The notes: generated from the letters alone by a model not told the origin. Counted from the stretch's first letter, positions 42,315 through 54,508 are shown. The stretch is 64,000 nt of DNA from Locusta migratoria (GCA_026315105.1 CM048744.1:975024221-975088220), one strand, 5' to 3'. Translations and numbers: made by a program.

Positions 42315-44360
42315 TATTATTGTTGTTGTGCTCTTCAGCCCGAAAACTGGTTTTATGCAGCTCTCCACCCTACTCTATCCTGAGCAAGCCCCTTCATCTC
42401 CTCATAAGAAAGGCAACCTACATCCGTTTGAATCTGCTTACTGTATTCATCTCTTGGTCTCCCTCTGCAGTTTTTACCCCAATCACTTCCCTCCAATGCT
42501 AAATTCACGATTCATTGATGTCTAAGGATGTGTCCTACCCATCGATCCCTTCTTTTACTCAACATATGTCGGAAATTCCTTTTCTCCCCAATTCTGTTCA
42601 GTACCTCCTCATTCGTTACGCGATCCATCCATCTAAATTTCAGCATTCTTGTATAACACCACGCCGGCCGCAGTGGCCGAGGGGACCACATTTCAAAAGC
42701 TCTTTTTACTCTTCCTGCCCGCACTGTTTATCGTCCAAGTTACACTTCCGCACGAGGCAACACTCCACAAAAATGCCTTCAAAAAGGATTCCTTACAATT
42801 AAATTAATATTATATGTTAGCAAATTTCTTCTTTTTCAAATACGCTTTTCTACCTATTGACATTCTGCTTTTTATATCCTCTGTACTGCGACCATCATGC
42901 GTTGTTTTACTGCCAAAGAAACAAAACTCATCTACCTCCTTTATTGTTTCGTTACCTAATCTAATTCCTTCAGCGTCACCTGATTTTCTTCGACTGCAAT
43001 CCATTACACTTGTTTTGATCTTGTTCATGTTCCTCTTATATCTACCTTTCAACGCACTATCCATTCCGTTCACTTGCTCTTCCAGGTCCTTTGCTGTCTC
43101 TGGCAGAATTACTATGTCATCGGCAAAACGCATTATTTTTATTTCTTCTTCCTGAACTGCAATTCCTTCTCCAGATTTCTCCGTGCTTTCCATTATAGCT
43201 TGCTCAATGTACAAATTGAATAACATCGGAGAAAGGCTACAACCCAACCTATGCCTCCCTTTCATGCCCTTCAAGTCTGATAACTGCTGTCTGTTTTTGT
43301 ACAAGTTGTAAATAACCCTCCGTTCCCTATATTTTACTCCTGCTGACTTCAAGATCTGAATGAGTGTACTCCAATCAACATTATCAAAAGCTTTCTCTAA
43401 ACGTACAAAAGCTTGAAATGTAGATTTGCCTTTCCTTAATCTAGGTAAATGAAATTATTCAGACAATTAAGGGAGTTGAAAACTTAAATCTGATGGGAGA
43501 CTGAAATTCAGTAGTAGGAAACGGAAGGCAAGGAAAAATACTAGGTGAATATGCACTGGGCAAAAGGAATGAAAGAGTATGCCGCCGGGTACAATTTGTA
43601 TTCAGAAGAAATGTAGGAACACGTGATGCAATACACACTTTACGGTTTCTCTTAGAAGAAACAGTTTTTCGATCTCCTCATCATCGGCAGAGCTGTACTA
43701 CTGTTGTCGGTGTTGGCTTTGTATCTATCTTGACTAAGATCATGCGATCACTGTGCTGCTCATAGTCGTTTATCGGCATTCCTATTTTCTTATTCATTAT
43801 CAGACCTACTCCTGAAATACCCCCAACTTATTTTGTATTTATAATTCTGTACTCGCCTGAGCAGAAATTCTGTTCCTCTTTCCACCGAACTTCACTAATT
43901 CCCATTACATCTAACTTCAAGCAATCGATTTCCCTTTTTAAATTTTCTAACTTACCTACCCCGTTAAGAGATCTAACATTCCACACTCCGATCCGTAGAA
44001 TGAGAGTGTTGTCTTTCCCGATGACCACATCATCCGAATGGGAGACTATTTCACCTCCGGAATATTTTACCCGAGAGGATGTCATCATATATTCATACAG
44101 TAAAGTTGCATGTTTTCTTTGGCATGGCGATTATTACTTTTTCTTAAAGTCTGAGGGTATTTTGCCTGTCTCATACATCTTACTCACCAAGTGAAACAGT
44201 TTTGTCCGGGCTGGTTCTCCTAGAGACTTCAGTAGGTCTGTTGGAATGTAATCTACTCCAGAGGCCTTATTTCGACTTAGATCTTTCAGTGTTCTGTCAG
44301 ATTCATCTATCAGTTTGATATCTCCTGTTTCATCTTCATTTACTAATTAAATTAGTACAT
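42315..44360 (-). pseudogene. rearranged LINE (endonuclease-RT type)
   Basis: The 3' end at 42315-42370 carries TTGTTGTTGTGCTCTTCAG and CTGGTTTTATGCAGCTCTCC. RT blocks on the minus strand: LGCSLSPMLFNLYIEQAI, MRFADDIVILPETAKDLEEQ (catalytic DD) and VDEFCFFGSKTTHDGRSTED. The endonuclease start lies at 44088-43828 (RIGVWNVRSLNGVGKLENLK, then ISEVRWKE). In between, 43440-43650 carries endonuclease and RT pieces in plus orientation (LNSVVGNGRQGKILGEYALG next to FRRNVGTRDAIHTLRFLLEE). At least one inversion or a second overlapping insertion is therefore needed. Confidence 0.8.
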
Positions 44361-44476
44361 TAAATTTCTCCCAGCAGGATCTAACACGGCTTCTTCCGGG
44401 CTTGTCCAGCAGAACGTACGTCCCGTCTGCTAACATTCGCAGAAAGACCTGTTTCGCCGTCATTGCTCTACGAGCG

Positions 44477-45383
44477 TCAAGGCTAGTTTACACGACGACA
44501 CTAGGTTTCATGAAACTGCGCTACTGGCCAGTGCGCATGCGCGGCAGGCATTCGCGCAGCTCTTTGGCGAAACTAAACAGTTTCGGCACGTTCCAACTTT
44601 GGCGAAACTGATTGTGCGTGTTTTTAGGTTAGGTTATGACCAATACAGAACAAAATACAACATAAAGGGGGGAACAGCAGATATAATTCGGTTTTTGAAC
44701 GTATATGCGTTGAGTAGGTGTTTGTGCGATTTTAACGGCATGTTAGTGCTCTTCTGACAATTATTTGTGAAATTAAATATTGATGGGTTGACGATTAGTG
44801 AATTGCAGACTAAAATACATCCAATTTGAAATACCTATACAAACGGAGTAGGGCAATTGTGGATTTCGGAACACGGTACAAGTACTCGGAAACGAATATC
44901 TACTTGACAAGAAACGTAATGCAAATTGTAATTTCAGTTCTGGTAACTATGCTTCACACATAACGGTAACTTGTTTCTTTATTGCATTACCAACTCTGTT
45001 TAAAAGGAACGTTAACTACTCTGGTGGCATTCTAAGTTTGTTAAAATAACTTCTAGGGTCTTCAATCATAATTTCTTTCAGCAACGTAGCTGAGCAACAG
45101 AGCTGACGTCTTGTTTTAATCCAGTCACGAAACCAAACACGTTTCTTATTCTTATTAAATGTAGTCTTACGCAGCGACTTCACACAGACAAGCAATAGAT
45201 TCGCCATAACTCGTACAGCTACCAAAACTTTCATTTTACGGCGACTACGGCACTCACAAAACAACGATACTGAAGTGTGTGGTATTGGCGCCGTGTCTAC
45301 AGACATACACGAAACTGGTTGCGCGCAATTCATTTCATGCAGCGAGTTTCGCAACCTAGTGTCGTCGTGTAGACTAGCCTTTA
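44477..45383 (+). mobile_element. PIF/Harbinger-type element, copy 2
   Basis: AGGCTAGTTTACACGACGAC (44480) mirrors GTCGTCGTGTAGACTAGCCT (45361-45380). Flanks are TCA and TTA, a 3-bp duplication with one change. The interior equals copy 1 reversed. The minus strand at 45150-45016 encodes WFRDWIKTRRQLCCSATLLK, then EIMIEDPRSYFNKLRMPPE, the N-terminal part of Harbinger nucleases. The catalytic part is missing, so the element is non-autonomous. Confidence 0.85.
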
Positions 45384-46000
45384 CGGGTCTACGAGTCTCA
45401 CGAGCGCAGTGGAGGTTTGTAGCAGACTGGCCGCGGCAGAATCGCTGTGCCGGAATGCGAGTCTGGCGCAAGGTGGGGACAGAGAAGCAGCTCCGGGGGG
45501 GGGGGGGGGCTAAACCACTGCCCTACGCTCCCATCGTAGTTCCGTAAGATGCTAGCAGATGTCAGATGTTTCCCTGGCTTAGTACCGGTAGACCACACTA
45601 GAGACACTTCTGAGGGTGCTTCTCGCACGTCAGAGGGTAGCGTGGAGGGGAGGATGAGGGGAGAGATCGTGCCGCCTGCCACGAGGCCACGGCTGTGTCC
45701 GGCGTGCCGGCGTTTGTGGGGAGGTGGTGGTGGGGACAGCCGCTACCTGCCGCCTGCTCTGGCCAGTTTAAAGGGCTGCTTCTGACCGCAGCGCCATCGT
45801 GGGCCATCTTACGGAACTGCTTCAGCACCCCCCGCCCCGCATCCTTGAGCGTGGGACCGGGCCCTTACGGAGGTCTCCCGTCTACGAGCGAACCTAAAGG
45901 CTGAGATGACCGGCTCTACCCTTAATTGTGTACAATTTATCCCATTGCTGTGCTTGAGCTGACCGGTTAGAGGGGGGGGGGGGGAGGGGGGGGGGGTGTG
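45384..46000. other. unassigned GC-rich DNA with G runs
   Basis: G runs lie at 45497-45509 and 45972-45996. The GC-rich strip 45640-45900 produces overlapping frames without known domains. Confidence 0.45.
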
Positions 46001-46007
46001 GAGGGGA

Positions 46008-46207
46008 GCCGGCCGCGGTGGCTGAGGGGACTGAGGCGCTTCAGTCACGGTCTGCACGGCCACTACGGTCGGGGGTTCGAATCCCCCCTCGGGCATGGAT
46101 ATTTGTGCCGTCCTTAGTTGTAGCTAGTTCATAAGTAGTTTGTAAGTTTAGAGACTGATGACCCTGTAGTTAAATCCCATAGACTCTACAAACATTTGAA
46201 CATTTTG
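46008..46207 (+). mobile_element. full-length tRNA-derived SINE (head variant a)
   Basis: The head starts GCCGGCCGCGGTGGCTGAGG, has B box GGGGGTTCGAATCCCCC, then the common body ending in TTTGAACATTTT. GTGGAGGGGA at 45998-46007 and 46208-46217 is a perfect 10-bp duplication. This is the best reference copy for the family in the window. Confidence 0.92.
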
Positions 46208-46294
46208 GTGGAGGGGACTCTGGTTGGCGCAGACTGACCCATCTTATTCTTAATCCACTTTGTACAAGGGTTGGAATTGAAATAGTGGCAACTA

Positions 46295-47874
46295 CACTCC
46301 TGGCCATTCCAATTGCTACATCACGAAGATGACGTGTTACAGACTCGAAATTTAACCGACAGGAAGAAGATGCTGTGATATGCAAATGATTAGCTTTTCA
46401 GAGCATTCACACAAGGTTGGCGCCGGTGGCGACACCTACAACGTGCTGACACGAGGAAAGTTTCCATTCTCATACACAAACAGCAGTTGACCGGCGTTGC
46501 CTGGTGAAACGTTGTTGTGATACCTCCTGTAAGGAGGAGAAATGCTTACCATCACGTTTCCGACTTTGATAAAGGTCGGATTATAGCCTATCGTTTTTGC
46601 GGTTTATCGTATCGCGACATTGCTGATCGCGTTGGTCGCGATCCAATGACTGTTAACAGAATATGGAACTGGTGGGTTCAGGAGGGCAATACGGAACGCC
46701 GTGCTGGATCCCAACGGCATCGTATCATTAGCAGTTGAGATGACAGGCATCTTATCCTCATGGTTGTAACGGATAGTGCAGCCACGTCTCGATTCTTGAG
46801 TCAATAGATGGGGACGTTCGCAGGACAAGAACCATCTGCACGAACAGTACGACGGCGTTTGCAGCAGCATGAACTATCAGCTCGAAGACCATGGCTGCGA
46901 TAACTCTTGACGCTGCATCACAGACAGAAGCGCCAGCGATGGTGTACGCAACTACGAACCTGGTTGCACGATGGCAAAACGTCATTTTTTCGGATGAATC
47001 CAGATGCTGTTTACAACATCATGATGGTCGCAGCCGTGTTTAGCGACATCGCGGAACGCACATTGGAAGCGTGTATGTGTCATCGCCATACTGGCGTATC
47101 ACCCGGCGTGATGGTATGGGGTGCCATTGGTTTCACGTCTCGGTCACCTCCTGTTAGCATTGACGGCACTTTGAACAGTGGCCGTTACATTTCAGGTGTG
47201 TTACGACCCGTGGCTCTACCCTTCATTCGATCCCTGCGAAACCCTACATGTCAGCAGGATAATGCACGACCGCATGTTGCAGGTCCTGTACGGGCCTTTA
47301 TGGATACGGAAAATTTCGACCGCTACCCTGGCCAGCACATTCTCTAGATTTCTCACCAAATGGAAACGTCTGGTCAACGGTGGCCGAGCAACTGGCTCGT
47401 CACAATACGCCAGTCACTACTCTTCATGAACTGTGGTACTGTGTTGAAGCTGCATGGGCATTCAAATGTTCAAATGTTTGTTAAGCTTATGGGACTTAAC
47501 TACGGGGTCATCAGTCCCTAAACTTACAAACTACTTATGAACTACTTACGAACTAGGACGGCACAAATATCCATGCCCGAGGGGGGATTCGAACCCCCGA
47601 CCGTAGTGGCCGTGCTGACCGTGACTGGAGCGCCTCAGTCACCTCGGCCACCGCGGCCGGCTGCATGGGCATTTGTTTGACTGAATGTCCAGGCGTATCA
47701 AGGCCGTTATTACAGCCCAAGGTGGGGGGGGGGTACTGATTTCTCAGGATCTATGCACTCAAATTGTGTGAAAAGTTAATCACATATCAGTTCTAGTATA
47801 ATATATTTGTCCAATGAATATCTGTTTATCATTTGCATTTCTTCTTGATGTAGCAATTTTAATGGCCAGTAATG
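46295..47874 (+). mobile_element. Tc1-like transposon, decayed, with SINE insertion
   Basis: Ends CACTCCTGGCCATTCCAATT and AATTTTAATGGCCAGTAATG are inverted repeats, flanked by TA (46293-46294 and 47875-47876), the Tc1/mariner duplication. The transposase is read on the plus strand: VSDFDKGRIIAYRFCGLSYR (HTH), VIFSDES-like first Asp near 46985, PGVMVWGAIGFTSRSP and QQDNARPHVA (second Asp). The third acidic residue lies in a block read here as SPNGNVW, where relatives have SPIENVW, so the catalytic Glu appears lost. Frameshifts and stops are also present. The SINE at 47463-47660 cuts the C-terminus. Confidence 0.88.
47463..47660 (-). mobile_element. tRNA-derived SINE (head variant a) inside Tc1 element
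   Basis: CTGCATGGGCATT at 47450-47462 and 47661-47673 is a perfect 13-bp target duplication, so the insertion is relatively recent compared with the Tc1 copy it interrupts. Confidence 0.93.
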
Positions 47875-47879
47875 TACTT

Positions 47880-48900
47880 ATTCACAACCAATACAAAAGC
47901 AATACATGTTTGCAACTGTTACTGAACTTCAAAGTAGTCACCAACATTGTGTAGAACCCGTTGCCAGCGACGTAGGAAACGGCGTAGGAAACCATTAGCA
48001 GAACCTGTTGTGTTGATGTTGCGAATGGAGCTGTCTGCTGCCTGTCGAATCTCGGGAACAGTTCTGAAGCGAATGTCACTAAATGGTTCCTTTATCTTCG
48101 GAATCAACTCAAAGTCACAAGGACTGAAGTCGTGGCAGTATGGTGGATGGTACAGTACTTCCCATTCTAATCGACCGAACAGAGCAGCCACAGCGCCCTC
48201 GAGCAAAATGATGGGTGGGTTGCGCAGAAAGTGTTGCCGCTTCTTTCGCAAAGCTGGTCGCAGGTGCTTATCCAAAAATGAACAGTAATACTGTGCATTG
48301 ACGGTTTGCCGTGGAAGATAACACCATTACAGTCGTACACGATAAACACCATAACTTTGACCAAAGTGCGATTCTGACGCACTTCCGATTTTCGCGGCGA
48401 CCCATAACGACGCCATTCGTTAAATTGGCATTTAGCTTCGGCTCGTACGATGTGATCCGTGTCTCATCCACTTTTATGATACGGCGTAAGAAAGCCTTTC
48501 GCGCTCGTAGCTGTCCAAGTACTTCTGAGCAGCGTCGTAACGCATCCATTTCTGCATTTCCGTCAATTCATGCGGAAACCATATTGATGCAATTTTTCAC
48601 ATTACCAGGCGTTTCTTCAAGAAGCCAAAAACAGTCGCATGTGCTAATTCAGTTTCGTGGGCGAGCTCAGAATCGTCTGGCGTAGATCAATGTCCACTAA
48701 CACGACAATAGTATGCATTTCGTAAGGACGACCTGCCCGAAGAATGTGTGCCACAGTTTGCCGACCTACGTTGAAGGCTTTTACTCCTCACGCCACTGTT
48801 CTGTAATGGCAATGCCGATTACCCATACGCCTCTTGAAGACCTCTGCTACATTCAATCTTGATCTAACTCCGTTATTTCTGTTTTGAAAACATAGTGACA
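47880..48900 (-). pseudogene. mariner transposase remnant
   Basis: From high to low coordinates the minus strand shows an N-terminal linker (ASIWFPHELTEMQKWMR), the first catalytic block (IIKVDETRITSYEPKLNANL) and the end (YHPPYCHDFSPCDFELIPKI). The last block is the third Asp of DD34D, in the family form HPPYSPDLSPCDF. The C-terminus is RFLRRWQRVLHNVGDYFEVQ. The HDNARPH block is altered to LEGAVAAL, so the second Asp is lost. It starts six bases after the Tc1 element ends. Confidence 0.82.
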
Positions 48901-49250
48901 CCGTTACATTAGACCCGTCGTTCACAAGCGACTGCGTTTCCCTCGATTGTGCGCACGCCGGTGACTTTGGACGGCTCTATCACTCTGCATTCTTATGACT
49001 ACTCAGGAGTTGGTAGGTGTAGCTTTTACTCGTAAGCATTTCCTACATCAGTAGATGGTTAGGTAAGGATATGACTTCTTTATTTTGTTTATGGCATAAC
49101 GGTTCATGCGGGAATTATGTTTTATACTTGTATTATTTACAGTTTTAGCTGTAGTGTGTCTTGATGACGAAGCAGGTTTTCAGAGTGTGATGCAATCGTT
49201 ATCGATCGAGCAACACAATGGGCCGCTGGTAGGGGTCTCGTGGATTCGTC
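48901..49250. other. unassigned DNA
   Basis: Nothing recognised. Confidence 0.4.
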
Positions 49251-49254
49251 GGTC

Positions 49255-50480
49255 CTAGAATCGTCGTGCTCTTTCCTGGTGACGTTGGTGCACCTCTAGT
49301 TCATTGGCGGCTTCGTGAAGTACATGATGAGGAAATTGCGGGTGTACGTGGTATACACGCCGAAGAATTTTGTTCTCGAGGGACTGAAGTCTGTGGATAT
49401 GGGTCTTGGCTGCAGACCCCACACCTCGCAGGCGTAGTCGAAGAGTGGCCTGGTGTATAGGCGGAAAATGAGAAGGCTGTTAGAGATGAAGAGGGTTGGC
49501 CCTTCATTGATTAAGGGGTAGAGGGCTCCCAGCCTTTAAGTAATATTCGTTCTGATGTCATAAATGTGCTGTTTCCACGTCAGGCGCTCATCCGTAATAA
49601 CGCCAAGGTATCGAGCAGACTCGGCCCACGGAAGTTCAACGCCATACAGTCGATGTCGTCGTTCCGGCATGGTACGGTGGCGAGTGAAGATAATTGCCTG
49701 TGTCTTCGCAGGGTTGAAGTTGATGCGCCATATCGTTGCCCATTCTTCCAGGATGCGACAGGCGTTCTGCAGTCGGGGAACGAGGATTTCCTTTCACCTG
49801 CTGCGGGAATAGAGCATTGTGTCATCTGCGTAAACGGCCTTTTATACTCGTGGTACCGTTGGAAGGTCTGCAGTGAAGATGTTGCACAGAACCGGTCCGA
49901 GGACCGATCCTTGAGGTACGCCAGCCTCTATAGGCCGGACAGTGGATAGCGCATCCTCAACGTTTACAGCGAATGTTCGATACTTTAGGTATGAAGCGAT
50001 CAGGCGTACTACGCGTTTAGGAAGACCGTAGCGGTGGAGTTTCCAGACAAGTCGCAGATGCCATACGCTGTCAAAAGGCCTTCTGCACATCAAACAGGAC
50101 AGCGTCGCAGTACTCTCGTTTGTTGAAGGCCGTTGTTATGTACTCTACCACTCGCAGGATCAGCTGTGTGGTAGAGTGGCCCGCCCTGAAGCCGAGGTCG
50201 AGGAAAACTTAGAGGCGACGGAGGAAGATCCTCTCGAAGGGTTTACTAATATGAGGCAGGAGACTGATGGCCCGGTAGCTGGTGGGCTCCTTCCTGTTGT
50301 TCCCCGGCCTCGGTACTGCTATCACGACCGAGTGCTACCAAGCAGTGATCTGTGGTCAGTACCAAGTTGAAGATCGCTGTCAGATGTACGACAGCTTTCC
50401 AGGGGAGGTTTTTAAGCACTCTCCCAGTAATTTCGTTTGATCCTGGGGCCTTGTTCGGAGGTAGTTCCTTTCCATTTGCT
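49255..50480 (-). pseudogene. Jockey-like LINE reverse transcriptase remnant
   Basis: On the minus strand: NKAPGSNEITGRVLKNLP near 50460, then FDSVWHLRLVWKLHRYGLPK, RLIASYLKYRTFAVNV and IEAGVPQGSVLGPVL (frame 50093-49842). A YTHDTMLYS in place of YADDTA follows, then INFNPAKTQAIIFT, YLGVITDERLTWKQH and RPLFDYACEVWGLQ. The catalytic YADD is mutated and several frameshifts are present. Confidence 0.85.
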
Positions 50481-51135
50481 CGGAGGTAAGGCGGCGTTCA
50501 TTAATTAGGTGAGGTTCTTAGGGGAGGGGGATGGGGTTGACCCGAATCTCACCAAATCTCACGTGGGGGAGGAGAGGGTCTCGGCAAATCTCACGTAATT
50601 TTTTTCCCGAGAGAAACAGTGTAAAACTGCGAGATAACTGGATTAAATTATTTAAAACAAGTTTCACGTTTCAAATATGGCTAAATCCTACACAATAATA
50701 TATATCGCGGTTACGCAAACATCACATAGTAGCAAATGCCGGTGGTAAAGTACATAGTGCAAATCACAATTCTGTAACACACATGACGACTACAGTTTTA
50801 ATGACGCATTGATACGCGTTTGCTGATTACCTCTGCCCCCCTGGAACACCATAATACCGCAACGAGATTCTCGCACATCGGGTTACGGAGCTTCTGGTGC
50901 AAGCGAGAACGGTTTAAACTGGCTGAGTGAGAGCGAGGTTCAAGGAGCAGATACTTTTATGGAAAATTATCTGACACGTTGGTTCCAATAGTGACTCTTG
51001 AGACCACACATGCATCCCCGTGTACTGTACTTTAATGAATATTGTTGTAAGAGTTGTAGTAGTTCCATTTGTTCAAGTATTTCATTGTTCGATCTTTTCT
51101 GTGTTAATCCATTAAATTGAATTTTTTATTCCTTA

Positions 51136-51237
51136 AGAAAAATGTTCAAAAGTTTTGTAAATCTATAGGACCAAACTGCTTGGTCATCAGTCCGTAGTTT
51201 ACAAACTACTTAAACTAAGGTAAACTAACCTAAGGAC

Positions 51238-51289
<52 letters not shown>

Positions 51290-51380
51290 CACGCCCCAGG
51301 GAGGAGACGAACCTCCGACGGCGAGCAACCACGCGCTCCGCAGCGAGGCGCCTTAGACCGCTGGGCTACTCCACCGCGGC
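51136..51380 (-). mobile_element. tRNA-derived SINE (head variant b) with (CA)n expansion
   Basis: The body GGACCAAACTGCTTGGTCAT and head (GCTGCGGAGCGCGTGGTTGC on the minus strand) define a variant shared with 55733 and 56213. A (CA)n of about 46 bp at 51241-51286 has expanded inside it. TTATTCCTTA before (51126-51135) and after (51381-51390) is the target duplication. Confidence 0.88.
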
Positions 51381-51390
51381 TTTATTCCTT

Positions 51391-51900
51391 ACTAGATGAC
51401 CCGGTGAACTTCGTATCACATACCTCTTAATATCAATCATACTAATCAAAATAATATGTATTTTAGACCCAAGAGCTTTATAAAGGCATTTGCTTTGAAC
51501 GTCAAATGTGCGAAATTTTATCGCAATCAGATGTATGGTATTGATATTCCATAGAAAAATCACTTTCTATTTTTTACTGTATTTTCCAATTTTCCGGGAA
51601 GCTTTTTCAAATTTTTATTTCATAAGAACGTTACTCTTACTTTGAACTTGAAGTATACAAAATTTTATTCCAACCAGACGAATGATATTGATATCCCATT
51701 GAAAAAAGCTCTTTCAGTTTCTTGCGATTTCCAAATTTTCCGGGTAACTTTCCGAACTTCCTGTTCATAAAAACCTTCATTTTTCGTTGAACGTCATATG
51801 AAAAAAATTTTATCGCAAGCGGATAAACGGTTCTCAATTCATAGTATTGAGAACATTTAGGAACACATTGAAAAAGATACTTGATCGAATTTGCGACTTT

Positions 51901-51960
<60 letters not shown>

Positions 51961-52530
51961 TAGCGTATACTTCTTCAAGACTACAATGAACAAAAGAACA
52001 AAAGAATTACCCCTCTCCGTCGTGCGAATAGTCAGCTATAGTGCTGAATTCAATGCAAAACATATTGAAAAACGCACTTTCAATTTTTGTCAAGTTTTCC
52101 GGTAGATTTTCCAAAAATAAATAAATAAATAAATAAAATAAAACAATTCATACAAACCTCGTCCTGTCAAGCCGTACTCAAGTGATGCTCTTACAACCAT
52201 GTGGCAATTTATTTTTATTCGTAGAAAAAATCGCTTTCATTTTTTCATAAATTTTCTTACTTTCCGGACGACTTTTCCAAATTGTTATTTGATGCAAACC
52301 TTCATCTTGCTTTCAACAAGAAATGTACAAAATTATATCGCAATTGAACGAACGGTATTGATAGCTCACTGGAAAAAGCTGTTTCGGTTTTTCTCGATTT
52401 TTCTCTTTTCCGGACAACTTTTCCATATTTTATCACCATTTAAACCTCCCCTGGACTTGCACAACTATTTCAAGACTAAAATTAGCCAAATCGGTTCACC
52501 CGTTCTCGAGTTTTACTGAGACTAACGATA
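51391..52530 (+). repeat. degenerate 145-150-bp tandem repeats interrupted by poly-T
   Basis: Units share TTCCAATTTTCCGGG, a TTCATAA-AACCTT phrase, AAAATTTTATCGCAA and GATATTGATATCCCATTGAAAAA. Anchors fall near 51583, 51728, 52091, 52257 and 52405. A T run of about 58 lies at 51902-51959, and (AAAT)n at 52118-52139. The block ends CGTTCTCGAGTTTTACTGAG, a phrase common at the 3' end of insect repeats. It is non-coding. Confidence 0.7.
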
Positions 52531-52712
52531 TAGATTCATAATGTAGAATGTACATATGATTTCTTGATTTTAATTTCCTGTAAGCTTAAATTTGTTATAA
52601 AAAGCATTAATAAATGACATAGAAGAGTAACAGTTGTTAATTAATAATCTCACCAGGTGGAGGAGGTGGGTCGAGAAAACGCCGAAATCATCTCACGTAA
52701 TTAATGAACACC

Positions 52713-53109
52713 CCCTGAAGTGGGTATGTCAACAACGTGTTCTATCAGCTATAATAGTAGATTACATTGCACAGTGTCTCCACAGCATCGTTGCCACTAT
52801 TTAAGTTCAGACACTCGTATATTACGTAAGATGGTAAAATAGTGCCGACTGCCACGCACTAGATAGTGATTTGCCTAGTGTACAGACGTAGCCGCACATA
52901 GGGGCCCAGTGTCAGCGGTCGCGGACTACGCGAGTCTCTCGTTCTGGGGCTACAAATCTCAAAAACTATTTTTTTAGACTGTTCCGTCCTGGGGGAACTT
53001 GAAATCTCAAAAGTTACTTTATAAAAAATGTAATATCTGTGTTTCCAAGTGAACGACGGGTTTCATTTTGTTTTGCCGCCGCCCCGGGCCGCAGACAGCC
53101 TTAGTACGT
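52713..53109. other. unassigned DNA
   Basis: A short GC-rich CCGCCGCCCCGGGCC strip lies at 53079-53093. Nothing else recognised. Confidence 0.4.
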
Positions 53110-53294
53110 CACTGACAAGGGGAACCCAACGGAATTTGATGGGTCGTAGGTATGTTGTGAGGGAATTCCTCCAGACCATCAACCTAAAAGGATTTGTCCC
53201 AATGGGCCTTGATTTCTAAGGAAATCGGGATCAAATTCGCAGCAAATTACCACGCGTAACGTGTCTACTTATTCTTGGCGTTTACCATTCAGCG

Positions 53295-53372
53295 AGACAG
53301 CGTGGTGTAATCGGCGAGGTGCTAGGCTGCCATGCAGGCGACCTGGGTTCAAGTCCGACACGGGTCAATTAC
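53295..53372 (+). repeat. tRNA-like sequence, probable SINE head
   Basis: AGCGTGGTGTAATCGGCGAG (A-box region) and GGGTTCAAGTCC (B box) are spaced as in a tRNA, followed by CGACACGGGT. It could be a tRNA pseudogene or a SINE head; anticodon pairing was not convincing. Confidence 0.45.
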
Positions 53373-54335
53373 TTTTCACACCTGTCCGATGATTGTGCAT
53401 AATTATCTATTTTTGTAACCATTCTCATGTAAACGTTTGCAGTAAATGGTCAGGATAAAAACATGTAACATTCGCTCAATATGTTATGTAATGCACGACG
53501 ATTATTTTATTCATTTTGTTTTTTCGAAGCACACTTTTAAAGCGATTGAAGCGTATTTCGAAATCAGTAAACAGTCTTTTGTTAATACCTATAATATTTG
53601 GGCAACATTTAATAACTATGTTTACAGTTCCTGTCCGTGCTGTTTTCATCTCCTCCAATGACGTGTGTACCCACGTGACGCGTCCCAGTGGACTATTATG
53701 CTACGGCCAGTCGGTTAGTCATTCGTAGCGCGTCGTTCATGCGTGAAGCAAGTAGTGCAACGTGGAGAACAAATGCGCTATGACAGAAGCAGGCCCATCA
53801 CACGAAACCTCTTCGGAAATGGATGTGTATGATGAGCAGTCAAAAGGTGAACTAACGCCTTAAAATACGCCGAATGTTTGCTTCGCAAATGGAAATATAA
53901 AGAGTAGCAATTACAATTGTTAAAAATTGTTCTGCAGCTAGGAATCGCTGCACGGGAGCCTAGCACCTAGCCGATTTTTTATTTTTTTTATTTTTATTTT
54001 TATTTTTATTTTTTTTTATTATTCGCCTTCTTCTTCTGTGAGGCTTTCATTGAATAATATTTCTCCCCTTTGACCTTTGATTGTTTTCGAAAAACGCCCT
54101 CATGGGCGTTATGATTTTAAATTAAGGTAAAAGGAAAGCAATTATTTTTATCTTCCTTCTTGTTTTTATAAACCTTGTGACACTTTCCTTATCGTCACTG
54201 CTTTATTTGATGCCAGTTATAAGTTCCAGACTGAAGTAGAGCAGAAACATAATAAATAAGTATGAAAATAATCAGTTAAAAATTTTTTTTTCGCATTTCG
54301 TCGCATGTCGTAGTTGAACGTATTGTCACTTCAAA

Positions 54336-54508
54336 AAATGTTCAAATGTTTTTAAAGCTTATGGGACTGAACTACGGGGTCATCAGTCCATAAACTTACA
54401 AACTACTTATGAACTACTTACGAACTAGGACGGCACAAATATCCATGCCCGAGGGGAGATTCGAACCCCCGACCGTAGTGGCCGTGCAGACCGTGAATGA
54501 AGCGCTTG
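54336..54508 (-). mobile_element. tRNA-derived SINE (head variant a), 5'-truncated
   Basis: The body and B box are standard. TGTCACTTCAA on both sides (54325-54335 and 54509-54519) is the target duplication. The head end is missing. Confidence 0.88.

Larger units (their letters stand above)
50494..52712. mobile_element. TIR element with later insertions, superfamily unknown
   Basis: CGTTCATTAATTAGGTGAGG (50496) mirrors CTCACGTAATTAATGAACAC (52692). Subterminal blocks AATCTCACGTAATT and GGGGGAGGAG are repeated near both ends. The original element seems short (50494-51135 plus 52530-52712); a SINE and a tandem-repeat block fill the middle. No transposase was seen. Confidence 0.6.

Noticed and set aside
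51637..52105. Frames with poly-Lys or poly-Phe
   Set aside because: Translation of the T run at 51902-51959.
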